Below are positions 1 through 5,333 of a stretch of 7,680 bases of DNA, piece by piece. This DNA is from Bacillota bacterium. GTDB lineage: Bacteria > Bacillota > Clostridia > Lachnospirales > Lachnospiraceae. The translations under genes and the position numbers were made by a program. The stretch is from assembly GCA_023458855.1 (NCBI GenBank), contig JAEWWQ010000171.1:1-7680 (forward strand), given 5' to 3'. Each line of letters starts with the position of its first letter. The first letter of the stretch is position 1. The notes under the pieces were generated by a model. The model saw nothing but the letters and a program-made list of their open reading frames with translations. It was not told the origin of the DNA and searched no databases.

Positions 1-135
1 AAGTAATATCACGCAGAATCCTACGGTATATTATATTTTGCACACCAGTGTTGTCATTTGACGGAAAACAACACGCAGCCGCACATCACAATGAGACAAG
101 TATTCATCACACTTGTTTCATATCAAATGTTCGAA
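1..135 (-). promoter_or_regulatory. Structured rpmJ-rpsM spacer, candidate alpha-operon leader with possible pseudoknot
   Basis: At least 135 nt after rpmJ show no gene; rpsM is expected beyond position 1. As minus-strand RNA, in order, it can form these helices. P1 pairs CAUUUGA (123-129) with UCAAAUG (55-61), 7 bp. P2 is a hairpin with 10-base arms at 111-120 and 92-101, one A-C mismatch and a 9-nt loop. P3 pairs GUGUUGU (68-74) with ACAACAC (48-54), 7 bp. P4 is at 28-33/4-9 with an inner CGUAG/CUGCG stem (one G-U) and a GAUU loop. The 3' strand of P1 lies in the loop of P3, so P1 and P3 together would make a pseudoknot, or else alternate. No U-run follows any of them. In E. coli an S4-binding pseudoknot lies in this position; similarity of function here is inferred. 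Confidence 0.5.
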
Positions 136-249
136 TTATCCTTGTCTTTGTTTGTGTTTTGGGTTTTCACAGATTATTCTGATTTTCCCTTTTCTTTTAA
201 TTACTTTGCATTTTTCGCAAATTGGTTTTACTGATGATCTAACTTTCAC
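136..249 (-). CDS. rpmJ: 50S ribosomal protein L36 (GTG start, zinc form)
   Basis: L36 (bL36) is the smallest 50S protein and binds 23S rRNA near the GTPase-associated region late in assembly. Translating the minus strand from GTG at 247-249 gives 37 residues: MKVRSSVKPICEKCKVIKRK, then GKIRIICENPKHKQRQG, ending at TAA (136-138). That is the exact family length. The zinc-ribbon ligands C11, C14, C27 and H32 are all present, so this is the zinc-binding form; many bacteria keep a zinc-free paralogue elsewhere. The strong AGGAGG site 7 nt upstream and the promoter at 283-311 support independent expression. It follows infA by 112 nt, which is its usual position in Firmicutes ahead of rpsM. The gene is short but the match is unmistakable. 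Confidence 0.96.
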   Translation of the reverse strand: MKVRSSVKPICEKCKVIKRKGKIRIICENPKHKQRQG

Positions 250-256
250 GTTAAAC

Positions 257-262
257 CCTCCT
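257..262 (-). promoter_or_regulatory. rpmJ ribosome binding site, decides a GTG start
   Basis: AGGAGG on the minus strand, within AAAGGAGGG, lies 7 nt before GTG at 247-249. No in-frame ATG is available near this point, so the site fixes the start of L36. Confidence 0.88.
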
Positions 263-282
263 TTCAAAAACGACCGTTTTAC

Positions 283-311
283 AGTATAGCACATAATAAA
301 ACGAATTACAA
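283..311 (-). promoter_or_regulatory. Predicted sigma-A-type promoter for rpmJ and the alpha operon
   Basis: On the minus strand a -35 box TTGTAA (306-311) and a -10 box TATACT (283-288) are separated by exactly 17 nt. The -10 box is preceded by TGC, an extended -10 element, and differs from TATAAT at one position. AT-rich sequence lies upstream of the -35 (about 312-340) and could act as an UP element. The start of transcription would fall near 276-277, giving a ~27-nt leader before the rpmJ GTG. This would let rpmJ and the following alpha-operon genes be transcribed independently of the spc operon. Confidence 0.72.
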
Positions 312-344
312 GGTGTTTTAAGAATAATTATAATATTCTTTGAG

Positions 345-360
345 GCAATCTTTTGATTGC
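345..360 (-). other. Stem-loop just after infA
   Basis: GCAATC and GATTGC form a perfect 6-bp stem with a four-base loop, 1 nt past the infA stop. A second, AT-only stem (320-326 with 334-340, AAGAATA / TATTCTT) follows. On the minus strand the sequence after both is A-rich rather than U-rich, so a standard intrinsic terminator is not supported. They may protect the 3' end of infA mRNA or cause a weak pause ahead of the rpmJ promoter. Confidence 0.45.
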
Positions 361-361
361 T

Positions 362-580
362 CTATTTATCTCTCCAAATGATTCTGCCTTTTGATAAATC
401 ATATGGTGATAACTCTAACGTTACTTTATCACCCGGTAAAATACGGATGAAATTCTGTCTTAGCTTACCGCTGATATGTGCAAGCACTTTATGACCATTT
501 TCAAGTTCAACCTGAAACATTGTATTTGGTAATTTTTCAACTACTATGCCTTCAATTTCAATAACATCGGATTTTGACAT
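362..580 (-). CDS. infA: Translation initiation factor IF-1
   Basis: IF1 occupies the 30S A site during initiation and works with IF2 and IF3 to select initiator tRNA. The 72-residue product is a single OB-fold S1-like domain of exactly the standard length. It begins MSKSDVIEIEGIVVEKLPN and contains MFQVELENGHKVLAHISGKLR (residues 21-41), NFIRILPGDKV (43-53), ELSPYDLSKGRI (56-67) and ends WRDK, nearly matching the family consensus throughout. AGGAGG at 589-594 lies 8 nt before the ATG, in a 38-nt gap after the KOW gene. It is followed by 112 nt that include the rpmJ promoter, so infA is probably the last gene wholly dependent on upstream transcription. Confidence 0.98.
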   Translation of the reverse strand: MSKSDVIEIEGIVVEKLPNTMFQVELENGHKVLAHISGKLRQNFIRILPGDKVTLELSPYDLSKGRIIWRDK

Positions 581-618
581 TTTTTCTACCTCCTAAATCT
601 ATTGCCATCTATAAAACC

Positions 619-873
619 TTAATCAGCTAACATTTTGATAGCCCTTTTGATTTCCTCATTCTGAACCGGCTTCTTATTTCTAATTTTCTCTGCTATTACT
701 TCATTTTCATACTTCCGAATCAGCTGTATATGCTTTTTATTCTTTTTTTTAGGATGTTCCAAAGATTTCAGAATTCCATCCACTAGATATACATATTCAT
801 CTGTTTCTTCTATTATGATATATACTTGATTCTTATCGTGACCTGCTTTCGAAATGGCAAACATTCCTATCAT
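619..873 (-). CDS. KOW-domain RNA-binding protein, L14e/L6e/L27e-like family
   Basis: A small protein of 84 residues with no firmly assigned function. The N-terminal part, FAISKAGHDKNQVYIIIEET (about residues 5-24) followed by EYVYLVDGILKSLEHPKKKNKKH (26-48), fits the KOW/SH3-like barrel of the family annotated as ribosomal L14e-like (COG2163), whose archaeal and eukaryotic relatives are large-subunit proteins. The C-terminal half is charged and probably helical. Genes of this family commonly occupy the map-infA interval in Firmicutes; B. subtilis YbzG is, as I recall, the equivalent. An AAGGGAG site inside the last map codons (881-887) is about 8 nt from the ATG at 873, and map ends 5 nt upstream. 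An alternative start at codon 4 is possible. A ribosome-associated role is likely by inference only. An A8 run (743-750) encodes the lysine stretch. Confidence 0.88.
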   Translation of the reverse strand: MIGMFAISKAGHDKNQVYIIIEETDEYVYLVDGILKSLEHPKKKNKKHIQLIRKYENEVIAEKIRNKKPVQNEEIKRAIKMLAD

Positions 874-878
874 ACCGA

Positions 879-1640
879 CTACTCCCTTTCTATCAGGGTA
901 AGTATTTCTGGTTCACCATCTGTAATAAGAACTGTGTTTTCATAATGAGCGGATAATGAACTATCCTCAGTAACAACAGTCCAGTCATCATCAAGCCACT
1001 CCACATCGCACCTTCCCATATTGATCATGGGCTCAATTGCAAGTGTCATACCCGGTTGAAGAATTAATCCCTTTTTTCTTTGTGCAAAATTAGGAATCTG
1101 CGGATCCTCGTGAAGACTCTTTCCTATTCCGTGTCCTACTAAGTCTCTTACAATTCCATACCCAAATGGTGTTACATATGCATCAATCGCATTCGAAATA
1201 TCATATAAATGATTTCCAGCTTTTGCCATTTTAATTCCTTCAAAGAAACTTTGTTTTGTAATCTCTATTAATTTTTGCGCTTCCGGGCTAATCTTCCCAA
1301 CAGCATGTGTTCTGGCTGCGTCGGAATGATATCCTTTATAGATAAGTCCTGCATCCAGACTGACAATATCGCCTTCCTGCAGAATACGACGATGGTTCGG
1401 GATTCCATGAACTACTTCATCATTTACGGATACACAAATTGATGCCGGATATCCATTATAATGTAAGAAGTTTGGAATGCATCCAAAGCTTCGAATCAAT
1501 TTATCACCGATAATATCAATATCCTTTGTTGACATTCCCGGTTTAATAGCCTTGCCTAATTCTTCATGAACATGCGCAAGTAATCTGCATGACTCGCGCA
1601 TAAGTTCTATTTCTTTGGCAGATTTAATCGATACAGCCAT
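879..1640 (-). CDS. map: Methionine aminopeptidase, type Ia
   Basis: Removes the initiator methionine from nascent proteins whose second residue is small, acting after peptide deformylase at the ribosome exit. The 253-residue length matches the minimal bacterial type Ia enzyme without an N-terminal extension or type II insert. The dinuclear metal ligands are all visible: D96 (SLDAG), D107 (YHSDAAR), H170 (GHGIG), E203 (AIEPM) and E234 (AHYENTV). The substrate-site histidines are H78 (VVHGIP) and H177 (LHEDPQIPNF). The ATG is 10 nt from an AGGAG at 1651-1655 that lies inside the end of adk. The stop codon is 5 nt from the next gene, and the final codons carry that gene's Shine-Dalgarno, so adk, map and the KOW gene are probably translated in a coupled fashion. 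Confidence 0.98.
   Translation of the reverse strand: MAVSIKSAKEIELMRESCRLLAHVHEELGKAIKPGMSTKDIDIIGDKLIRSFGCIPNFLHYNGYPASICVSVNDEVVHGIPNHRRILQEGDIVSLDAGLIYKGYHSDAARTHAVGKISPEAQKLIEITKQSFFEGIKMAKAGNHLYDISNAIDAYVTPFGYGIVRDLVGHGIGKSLHEDPQIPNFAQRKKGLILQPGMTLAIEPMINMGRCDVEWLDDDWTVVTEDSSLSAHYENTVLITDGEPEILTLIERE
883..888 (-). promoter_or_regulatory. Shine-Dalgarno of the KOW gene inside the map coding end
   Basis: An AAGGGAG-type site overlaps the final Glu-Arg-Glu codons and stop of map, about 8 nt before the ATG at 873. The layout mirrors the adk/map junction and supports ATG at 871-873 as the start. Confidence 0.7.
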
Positions 1641-1645
1641 CCTAT

Positions 1646-2290
1646 CTATTCTCCTAAGATGTTTATAATATTAGCAAAAACATCTTTCATATCTACAGTT
1701 CCGTCAACTGTTCTTAAGATTCCTCTTTTGGTATAAAAATCAATTAACGGCTGCGTTTGATCATGGTATACCTTAAGACGATTCTGAACTGTTTCCGGTC
1801 TGTCATCATCTCTTAATATTAATTCTTTTCCACATCTATCGCATATCCCCTCTTTTTTAGGAGGAATATGTGTAATATGATATGTAGCACCACATGCTAA
1901 ACAAGCACGTCTGCCCGACATCCTATTAATGATATTTTCATCCGGAACATCAACATCAATTGCATAATCAATCTGATCATTCAACTCTCCCAAAGCTTTT
2001 TCTAATACTTCTGCCTGCGGGATTGTTCTTGGAAAACCGTCTAAAACATAACCTTTTTTACAATCCTCCTTAGCTACTCTGTCAAGCAGGATCTTTACTG
2101 TTAATTCATCCGGAACCAAAAGTCCCTGATCCATGTATCTCTTAGCCTCTATGCCAAGTTCTGTTCCATCTTTAATATTTGACCTAAAAATATCACCTGT
2201 TGAAATATGTGGAACACCGTATTTATCAGCAATCATTTTTGCCTGGGTTCCCTTGCCGGCACCTGGCGCTCCTAACATAATAATTTTCAT
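1646..2290 (-). CDS. adk: Adenylate kinase, zinc-lid type
   Basis: Adenylate kinase interconverts ATP + AMP and 2 ADP in the cytosol and keeps the adenylate pool balanced. The 214-residue product is the long form with a full LID domain. The P-loop GAPGAGKGT is at residues 7-15, the AMP-binding STGDIFR at 30-36, and DGFPRT at 84-89. The lid carries C130/C133 and C150/C153, a four-cysteine structural zinc site known from Gram-positive enzymes such as the Geobacillus one and absent in E. coli. RDDDRPETVQNRL (160-172) supplies the catalytic arginines. AGGAGG at 2297-2302 is 6 nt before the ATG. The last codons (ILGE, then TAG) contain the AGGAG used by map, which starts 5 nt further on. No oddities were seen. 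Confidence 0.98.
   Translation of the reverse strand: MKIIMLGAPGAGKGTQAKMIADKYGVPHISTGDIFRSNIKDGTELGIEAKRYMDQGLLVPDELTVKILLDRVAKEDCKKGYVLDGFPRTIPQAEVLEKALGELNDQIDYAIDVDVPDENIINRMSGRRACLACGATYHITHIPPKKEGICDRCGKELILRDDDRPETVQNRLKVYHDQTQPLIDFYTKRGILRTVDGTVDMKDVFANIINILGE
1651..1655 (-). promoter_or_regulatory. map Shine-Dalgarno inside the adk coding end
   Basis: AGGAG on the minus strand lies within the last sense codons of adk (TTA GGA GAA), 10 nt before the map ATG. Ribosomes finishing adk would pass over the map initiation site, which suggests coupling. Confidence 0.75.
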
Positions 2291-2421
2291 ACTTAACCTC
2301 CTGCATGCATCTTGCCTGCATATGCAAATCTATTGCTCTGATTTTCCTTTTAAACGCAATACGTCTTGGGACAGAAAACATGTCCTGTCCCAAAACTAAA
2401 TATACCTTGCTTATTCGTATT
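2291..2421 (-). promoter_or_regulatory. secY-adk spacer with a 9-bp stem-loop and palindromes near the adk RBS
   Basis: This 131-nt gap carries a perfect inverted repeat, TTGGGACAG at 2366-2374 and CTGTCCCAA at 2385-2393, with a 10-nt loop (2375-2384). Because GGGACA is followed directly by GGACA in the minus-strand RNA, a shorter alternative pairing with the same 3' arm is possible. There is no U-run on either side. Nearer to adk are the perfect palindromes TGCATATGCA (2317-2326) and TGCATGCA (2302-2309), plus a direct repeat CCTGCAT (2300-2306 and 2315-2321). The last of these overlaps the adk AGGAGG site (2297-2302). I found no convincing promoter. Possible roles are mRNA stabilisation or processing, partial termination, RBS masking, or a REP-like dispersed repeat; none is proven. 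Confidence 0.5.
2366..2393. repeat. Perfect 9-bp inverted repeat after secY
   Basis: TTGGGACAG and CTGTCCCAA flank a 10-nt centre. The element is symmetrical on both strands and is not followed by a U-tract, so it is listed as an inverted repeat rather than a terminator. Its GGGACAG arms resemble those of dispersed palindromes I loosely recall from clostridial genomes; this is a memory-based suggestion only. Confidence 0.7.
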
Positions 2422-3735
2422 CTAATCTGTCAAAAATCCTTTGTAATTACGAACTAACATCTTGGATTCTATTTGTTTAATTGTCTCAAGAACAACACTT
2501 ACGATAATGATCAAGCTTGTTCCGCCGAACGATACGGATGCATTAAATACTCCATTGAAGAAGTACGGAATCACTGCAACAATTACAAGACCAACAGCTC
2601 CAATAAAAATAATGTAGTTCAAGATTCTTGCTAAGTAATCACTCGTTGGCTTTCCCGGACGGATTCCTGGGATAAAACCGCCTTGCTTTTTCATATTATT
2701 TGCAATCTCCAACGGATTGAATGTAATTGATGTATAGAAATATGCAAAAAATATAACTAATAATACATAAACCAATAAACCAATTGAATAAATTGGTGAA
2801 CTTGGTTTGCACCAGTTACCCGAATGCAAGCCTTTTAATATTTCTCCCCATATACCGGTAGCATTATAGCCCACCAGGGAAACAATGATAATTGGAAACT
2901 GCATAATGGAAGATGCAAAAATAATAGGAATAACACCAGCCGTGTTAATCTTTAATGGAATATTAGTTGATTGTCCACCAACCAATTTTCTTCCTTGCAC
3001 TTTTTGAGCATATTGTACCGGGATCTTACGCATACCGCCATTCAGAATGATTACGATAACTACCATAGCAACCATAATTGCTATTATAATAACTGCAGCT
3101 ACAACTCCGACTGCAATTGACTTTCCCTTAATAAACTGCTCATATAAGCCAAGTAAATCATTTGGCAAACGTGAGATAATATTAATAACAAGAACGATGG
3201 AAATACCGTTTCCAACACCCTTTTCTGTAATTCTCTCCCCAATCCACATTAAGAATGTACTACCTGCTGTCAAGGCAGCCATTGTAGTAATAACATTGAT
3301 AGCATCATATGTCTGTAATAAACCTTGTCTTCCAAAACCAATTGCCATAGCACCAGCCTCTAAAAGAGCAAGACCAACTGTCACATAACGAGTCAATGAA
3401 ACAAGTTTCTTTCTGCCATCTTCACCATCTTTTTGCATCTCTTCTAACTTCGGAATCGCAATTGTCAACAACTGGATAATGATAGATGATGTAATGTATG
3501 GTGTGATGTTTAATGCAAGAACCGACATATTCAAAAATGACCCGCCAGTGAAAGCGTCAAAAAAGCTAAATGAGTCACCTGTTTGTGATGCAAACCAATT
3601 GGAAAAATATTCTCTATCAACTCCAGGTACTGGAAGCTGTGACCCTAAACGGATCACAACTAACATTGCAAATGTAAACAGAATACCATTTCTAATTTCT
3701 TTGATTTTAAATGCGCTTTTCAATGTTTTTAGCAT
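2422..3735 (-). CDS. secY: Preprotein translocase channel subunit SecY
   Basis: SecY is the pore-forming subunit of the SecYEG translocon in the cytoplasmic membrane; it moves unfolded preproteins outward with SecA and inserts membrane proteins with SRP. The 437 residues fit about ten membrane segments, near residues 16-35, 71-92, 117-137, 148-168, 178-198, 209-232, 263-289, 313-336, 371-393 and 401-419. Family signatures are NMSVLALNITPYITSSIIIQLL (plug/TM2, from residue 69), GERITEKGVGNGIS (166-179), RKIPVQYA (236-243), PLKINTAGVIPIIFASS (260-276), NPLEIANNMKKQGGFIPGIRPGKPT (from 340) and RNYKGFL (429-435). The large cytosolic loops between TM6/TM7 and TM8/TM9 bind SecA and ribosomes in the family. 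A GAGGTGAT site precedes the ATG, which overlaps the rplO stop by 1 nt. A 131-nt spacer separates it from adk. Confidence 0.98.
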   Translation of the reverse strand: MLKTLKSAFKIKEIRNGILFTFAMLVVIRLGSQLPVPGVDREYFSNWFASQTGDSFSFFDAFTGGSFLNMSVLALNITPYITSSIIIQLLTIAIPKLEEMQKDGEDGRKKLVSLTRYVTVGLALLEAGAMAIGFGRQGLLQTYDAINVITTMAALTAGSTFLMWIGERITEKGVGNGISIVLVINIISRLPNDLLGLYEQFIKGKSIAVGVVAAVIIIAIMVAMVVIVIILNGGMRKIPVQYAQKVQGRKLVGGQSTNIPLKINTAGVIPIIFASSIMQFPIIIVSLVGYNATGIWGEILKGLHSGNWCKPSSPIYSIGLLVYVLLVIFFAYFYTSITFNPLEIANNMKKQGGFIPGIRPGKPTSDYLARILNYIIFIGAVGLVIVAVIPYFFNGVFNASVSFGGTSLIIIVSVVLETIKQIESKMLVRNYKGFLTD

Positions 3736-4175
3736 TAAATCACCTCTGCTGTTCCACCAAGAGCTTCGATTTTTTCTTTGGCAGATGCACTGAATGCATT
3801 TACCTGAACCGTAAGTTTCTTAGTTAATTCTCCGTTTCCGAGAATCTTAACACCATCTCTAGGATTTTTAACAATTCCTTTTTCGATTAATGTTTCAACA
3901 CTTACCGTACTGCCATTGTCAAATACTTCAAGAGCGCTTACGTTAATGCCTATGATGACTTTTGTATTTCTGTTTGTAAAGCCTCTCTTAGGAATACGTC
4001 TGTATAATGGCATCTGACCACCTTCAAAGCCTACTCTGGGTGCTCCTGAACGAGCTTTCTGACCTTTATGACCTTTACCAGCTGTTTTACCATTTCCTGA
4101 ACCGTGTCCACGACCTCTTCTAAAATTATCACTATGCTTTGAACCTTCTGCAGGTTGTAAATTTGATAATTCCAT
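3735..4175 (-). CDS. rplO: 50S ribosomal protein L15
   Basis: L15 (uL15) is a late-assembly 23S rRNA binder. The 146-residue product has the extended glycine- and arginine-rich N-terminal tail (RRGRGHGSGNGKTAGKGHKG, about residues 19-38) that penetrates the rRNA core, the GFEGGQMPLYRRIPKRGF motif (49-66), and a globular C-terminal domain ending in the GTAEVI-type tail. AGGAGG at 4183-4188 is 7 nt before the ATG. The TAA stop shares its first base with the last... the junction is TAATG, so the rplO stop and the secY ATG overlap by 1 nt, which is typical of translational coupling by termination and reinitiation. Confidence 0.98.
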   Translation of the reverse strand: MELSNLQPAEGSKHSDNFRRGRGHGSGNGKTAGKGHKGQKARSGAPRVGFEGGQMPLYRRIPKRGFTNRNTKVIIGINVSALEVFDNGSTVSVETLIEKGIVKNPRDGVKILGNGELTKKLTVQVNAFSASAKEKIEALGGTAEVI

Positions 4176-4199
4176 ACTGACACCTCCTTATCTCTAATA

Positions 4200-4403
4200 T
4201 TAAGCCTGCGTATCTGCCGATACGTTTTCTACTTTTACTAAATGATTTACTTGCTGAATCATACCTCTGGTGGATTCGTTATCAGGCAAAATAACTGTTT
4301 TATTAAGTTTCTTAAGACCTAATGCCGCAACAGTCAGTTTGTGCTTCGGAACCGCACCGATTGTAGATTTCACCAAAGTAATTTTTAACATATTTTCTGC
4401 CAT
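4200..4403 (-). CDS. rpmD: 50S ribosomal protein L30
   Basis: L30 (uL30) is a small 23S-binding protein present in Firmicutes and many other bacteria. The 67 residues are within the usual ~60-residue range, with a slightly extended N-terminus (MAENM before LKITLVKSTIG) and a short C-terminal tail. The motifs LKITLVKSTIGAVPKHKLTVAALGLKKLN (residues 6-34) and RGMIQQVNHLVKVE (46-59) define the family. AGGAGG at 4412-4417 lies 8 nt before the first ATG and overlaps the S5 stop codon at 4417-4419; the ATG at codon 5 is further from the site and less likely. It sits between S5 and L15, the standard place. Confidence 0.97.
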   Translation of the reverse strand: MAENMLKITLVKSTIGAVPKHKLTVAALGLKKLNKTVILPDNESTRGMIQQVNHLVKVENVSADTQA

Positions 4404-4416
4404 TTTAATTTCCTCC

Positions 4417-4926
4417 TTAGCCTAAAATCTCATCGATAGATTTTCCGCGTTTCTTAGCTACTTCTTCCGGAGTTTTTAATTGACTTAAACCTGCAATTGT
4501 AGCAAGTACAACATTTTGTTTATTGTTAGAACCTAATGATTTTGTACGAATGTTTTTAATTCCTGCAAGTTCGCAGACATTACGAGCCGGACCGCCAGCA
4601 ATAACACCGGTACCATCCGGAGCTTTCTTCAGCAACACTGCCGCACTGCCGAATTTACCAATTTGATCATGTGTAATACTGTTGCTGTCATCTAATGCAA
4701 CCGTAACCAGTTTCTTCATTGCATCTTCTTTTCCTTTGCGGATCGCTTCTGGAATTTCAGCGGCTTTACCTAAACCAGCGCCTACATGTCCGTTGCCATC
4801 TCCTACAACAACCAGAGCAGTAAATCGGAAGTTACGACCACCCTTTACAACCTTAGTTACACGTTTGATCGAAACTACTTTTTCATTCAATTCTAAATTA
4901 GTAGTATCAATGATTGTATGTTTCAT
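4417..4926 (-). CDS. rpsE: 30S ribosomal protein S5
   Basis: S5 (uS5) lies at the mRNA entry channel with S3 and S4 and influences decoding fidelity. The 169-residue product contains the double-stranded-RNA-like N-terminal domain (about 15-80) with VTKVVKGGRNFRFTALVVVG and GNGHVGAGLGKA, and the C-terminal domain with GTGVIAGGPARNVCELAGI (105-123) and KSLGSNN (129-135). The loop where spectinomycin-resistance mutations fall in E. coli (KVVKGGR, residues 25-31 here) looks wild type. A GGGAGGAG site at 4935-4942 sits 8 nt before the ATG. L30 follows after 13 nt, and the rpmD Shine-Dalgarno touches the S5 stop codon, so the two are probably translationally linked. Confidence 0.98.
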   Translation of the reverse strand: MKHTIIDTTNLELNEKVVSIKRVTKVVKGGRNFRFTALVVVGDGNGHVGAGLGKAAEIPEAIRKGKEDAMKKLVTVALDDSNSITHDQIGKFGSAAVLLKKAPDGTGVIAGGPARNVCELAGIKNIRTKSLGSNNKQNVVLATIAGLSQLKTPEEVAKKRGKSIDEILG

Positions 4927-4946
4927 GTGATTTTCTCCTCCCTTTC

Positions 4947-5315
4947 CTAGAATTCCAAGCCAGCTTCTCTTGCTGCCTCAGCTAATGCTGCAATTTTTCC
5001 TTGGTATATAAAGCCGCCTCTGTCAAAGACTACTGTTGTAATACCTTTTTCGATTGCTCTTTTAGCAATTACAGTTCCTAAATATGCTGCTGCGTCAACG
5101 TTGTCAGTCTTTTCCAATTCAGCTTTTACATCTTTCTCAAGTGTTGAAGCTGCAACTAAGGTTTTTCCAACTGTGTCGTCAATAATTTGAGCATACATAT
5201 GATTATTACTTCTGAATACAGCTAAACGTGGTCTTTCAGCAGTTCCACTGAAACGGTTACGTATTTTCATGTGTTTCTTTACACGAATTTCTTGTCTTGA
5301 TTCCTTTTTAACCAT
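4947..5315 (-). CDS. rplR: 50S ribosomal protein L18
   Basis: L18 (uL18) binds 5S rRNA and, with L5, builds the central protuberance. The 122-residue length is standard. The basic N-terminus (about residues 1-30) is rich in Lys and Arg and leads into ERPRLAVFRSNNHMYAQIIDD (27-47), the core 5S-binding fold. The C-terminal FDRGGFIYQGKIAALAEAAREAGLEF (97-122) is the family signature. AAGGAG at 5326-5331 lies 10 nt upstream of the ATG. The gene follows L6 by 18 nt and precedes S5 by 20 nt, the normal spc order. Nothing unusual was seen. Confidence 0.98.
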   Translation of the reverse strand: MVKKESRQEIRVKKHMKIRNRFSGTAERPRLAVFRSNNHMYAQIIDDTVGKTLVAASTLEKDVKAELEKTDNVDAAAYLGTVIAKRAIEKGITTVVFDRGGFIYQGKIAALAEAAREAGLEF

Positions 5316-5333
5316 TTTCTATACTCTCCTTAT

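Noticed and set aside
327..332. Second -10 box TATAAT after infA
   Set aside because: The hexamer is perfect, but no -35-like sequence occurs 16-18 nt upstream and it lies inside an AT-only palindrome.
2366..2393. Intrinsic terminator after secY
   Set aside because: The stem is strong but no U-run follows on either strand, so it is reported as an inverted repeat.
2133..2399. Plus-strand open frame of 88 codons opposite the start of adk
   Set aside because: It is antisense to adk, whose motifs are complete, and has no family resemblance or convincing ribosome binding site.
3047..3793. Plus-strand open frames (113 and 104 codons) opposite secY and rplO
   Set aside because: They are mirror products of hydrophobic secY codons, with low-complexity Ile/Thr-rich translation and no independent signals.
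4682..4930. Plus-strand open frame opposite rpsE
   Set aside because: It lies wholly within S5, which is intact; no supporting features.
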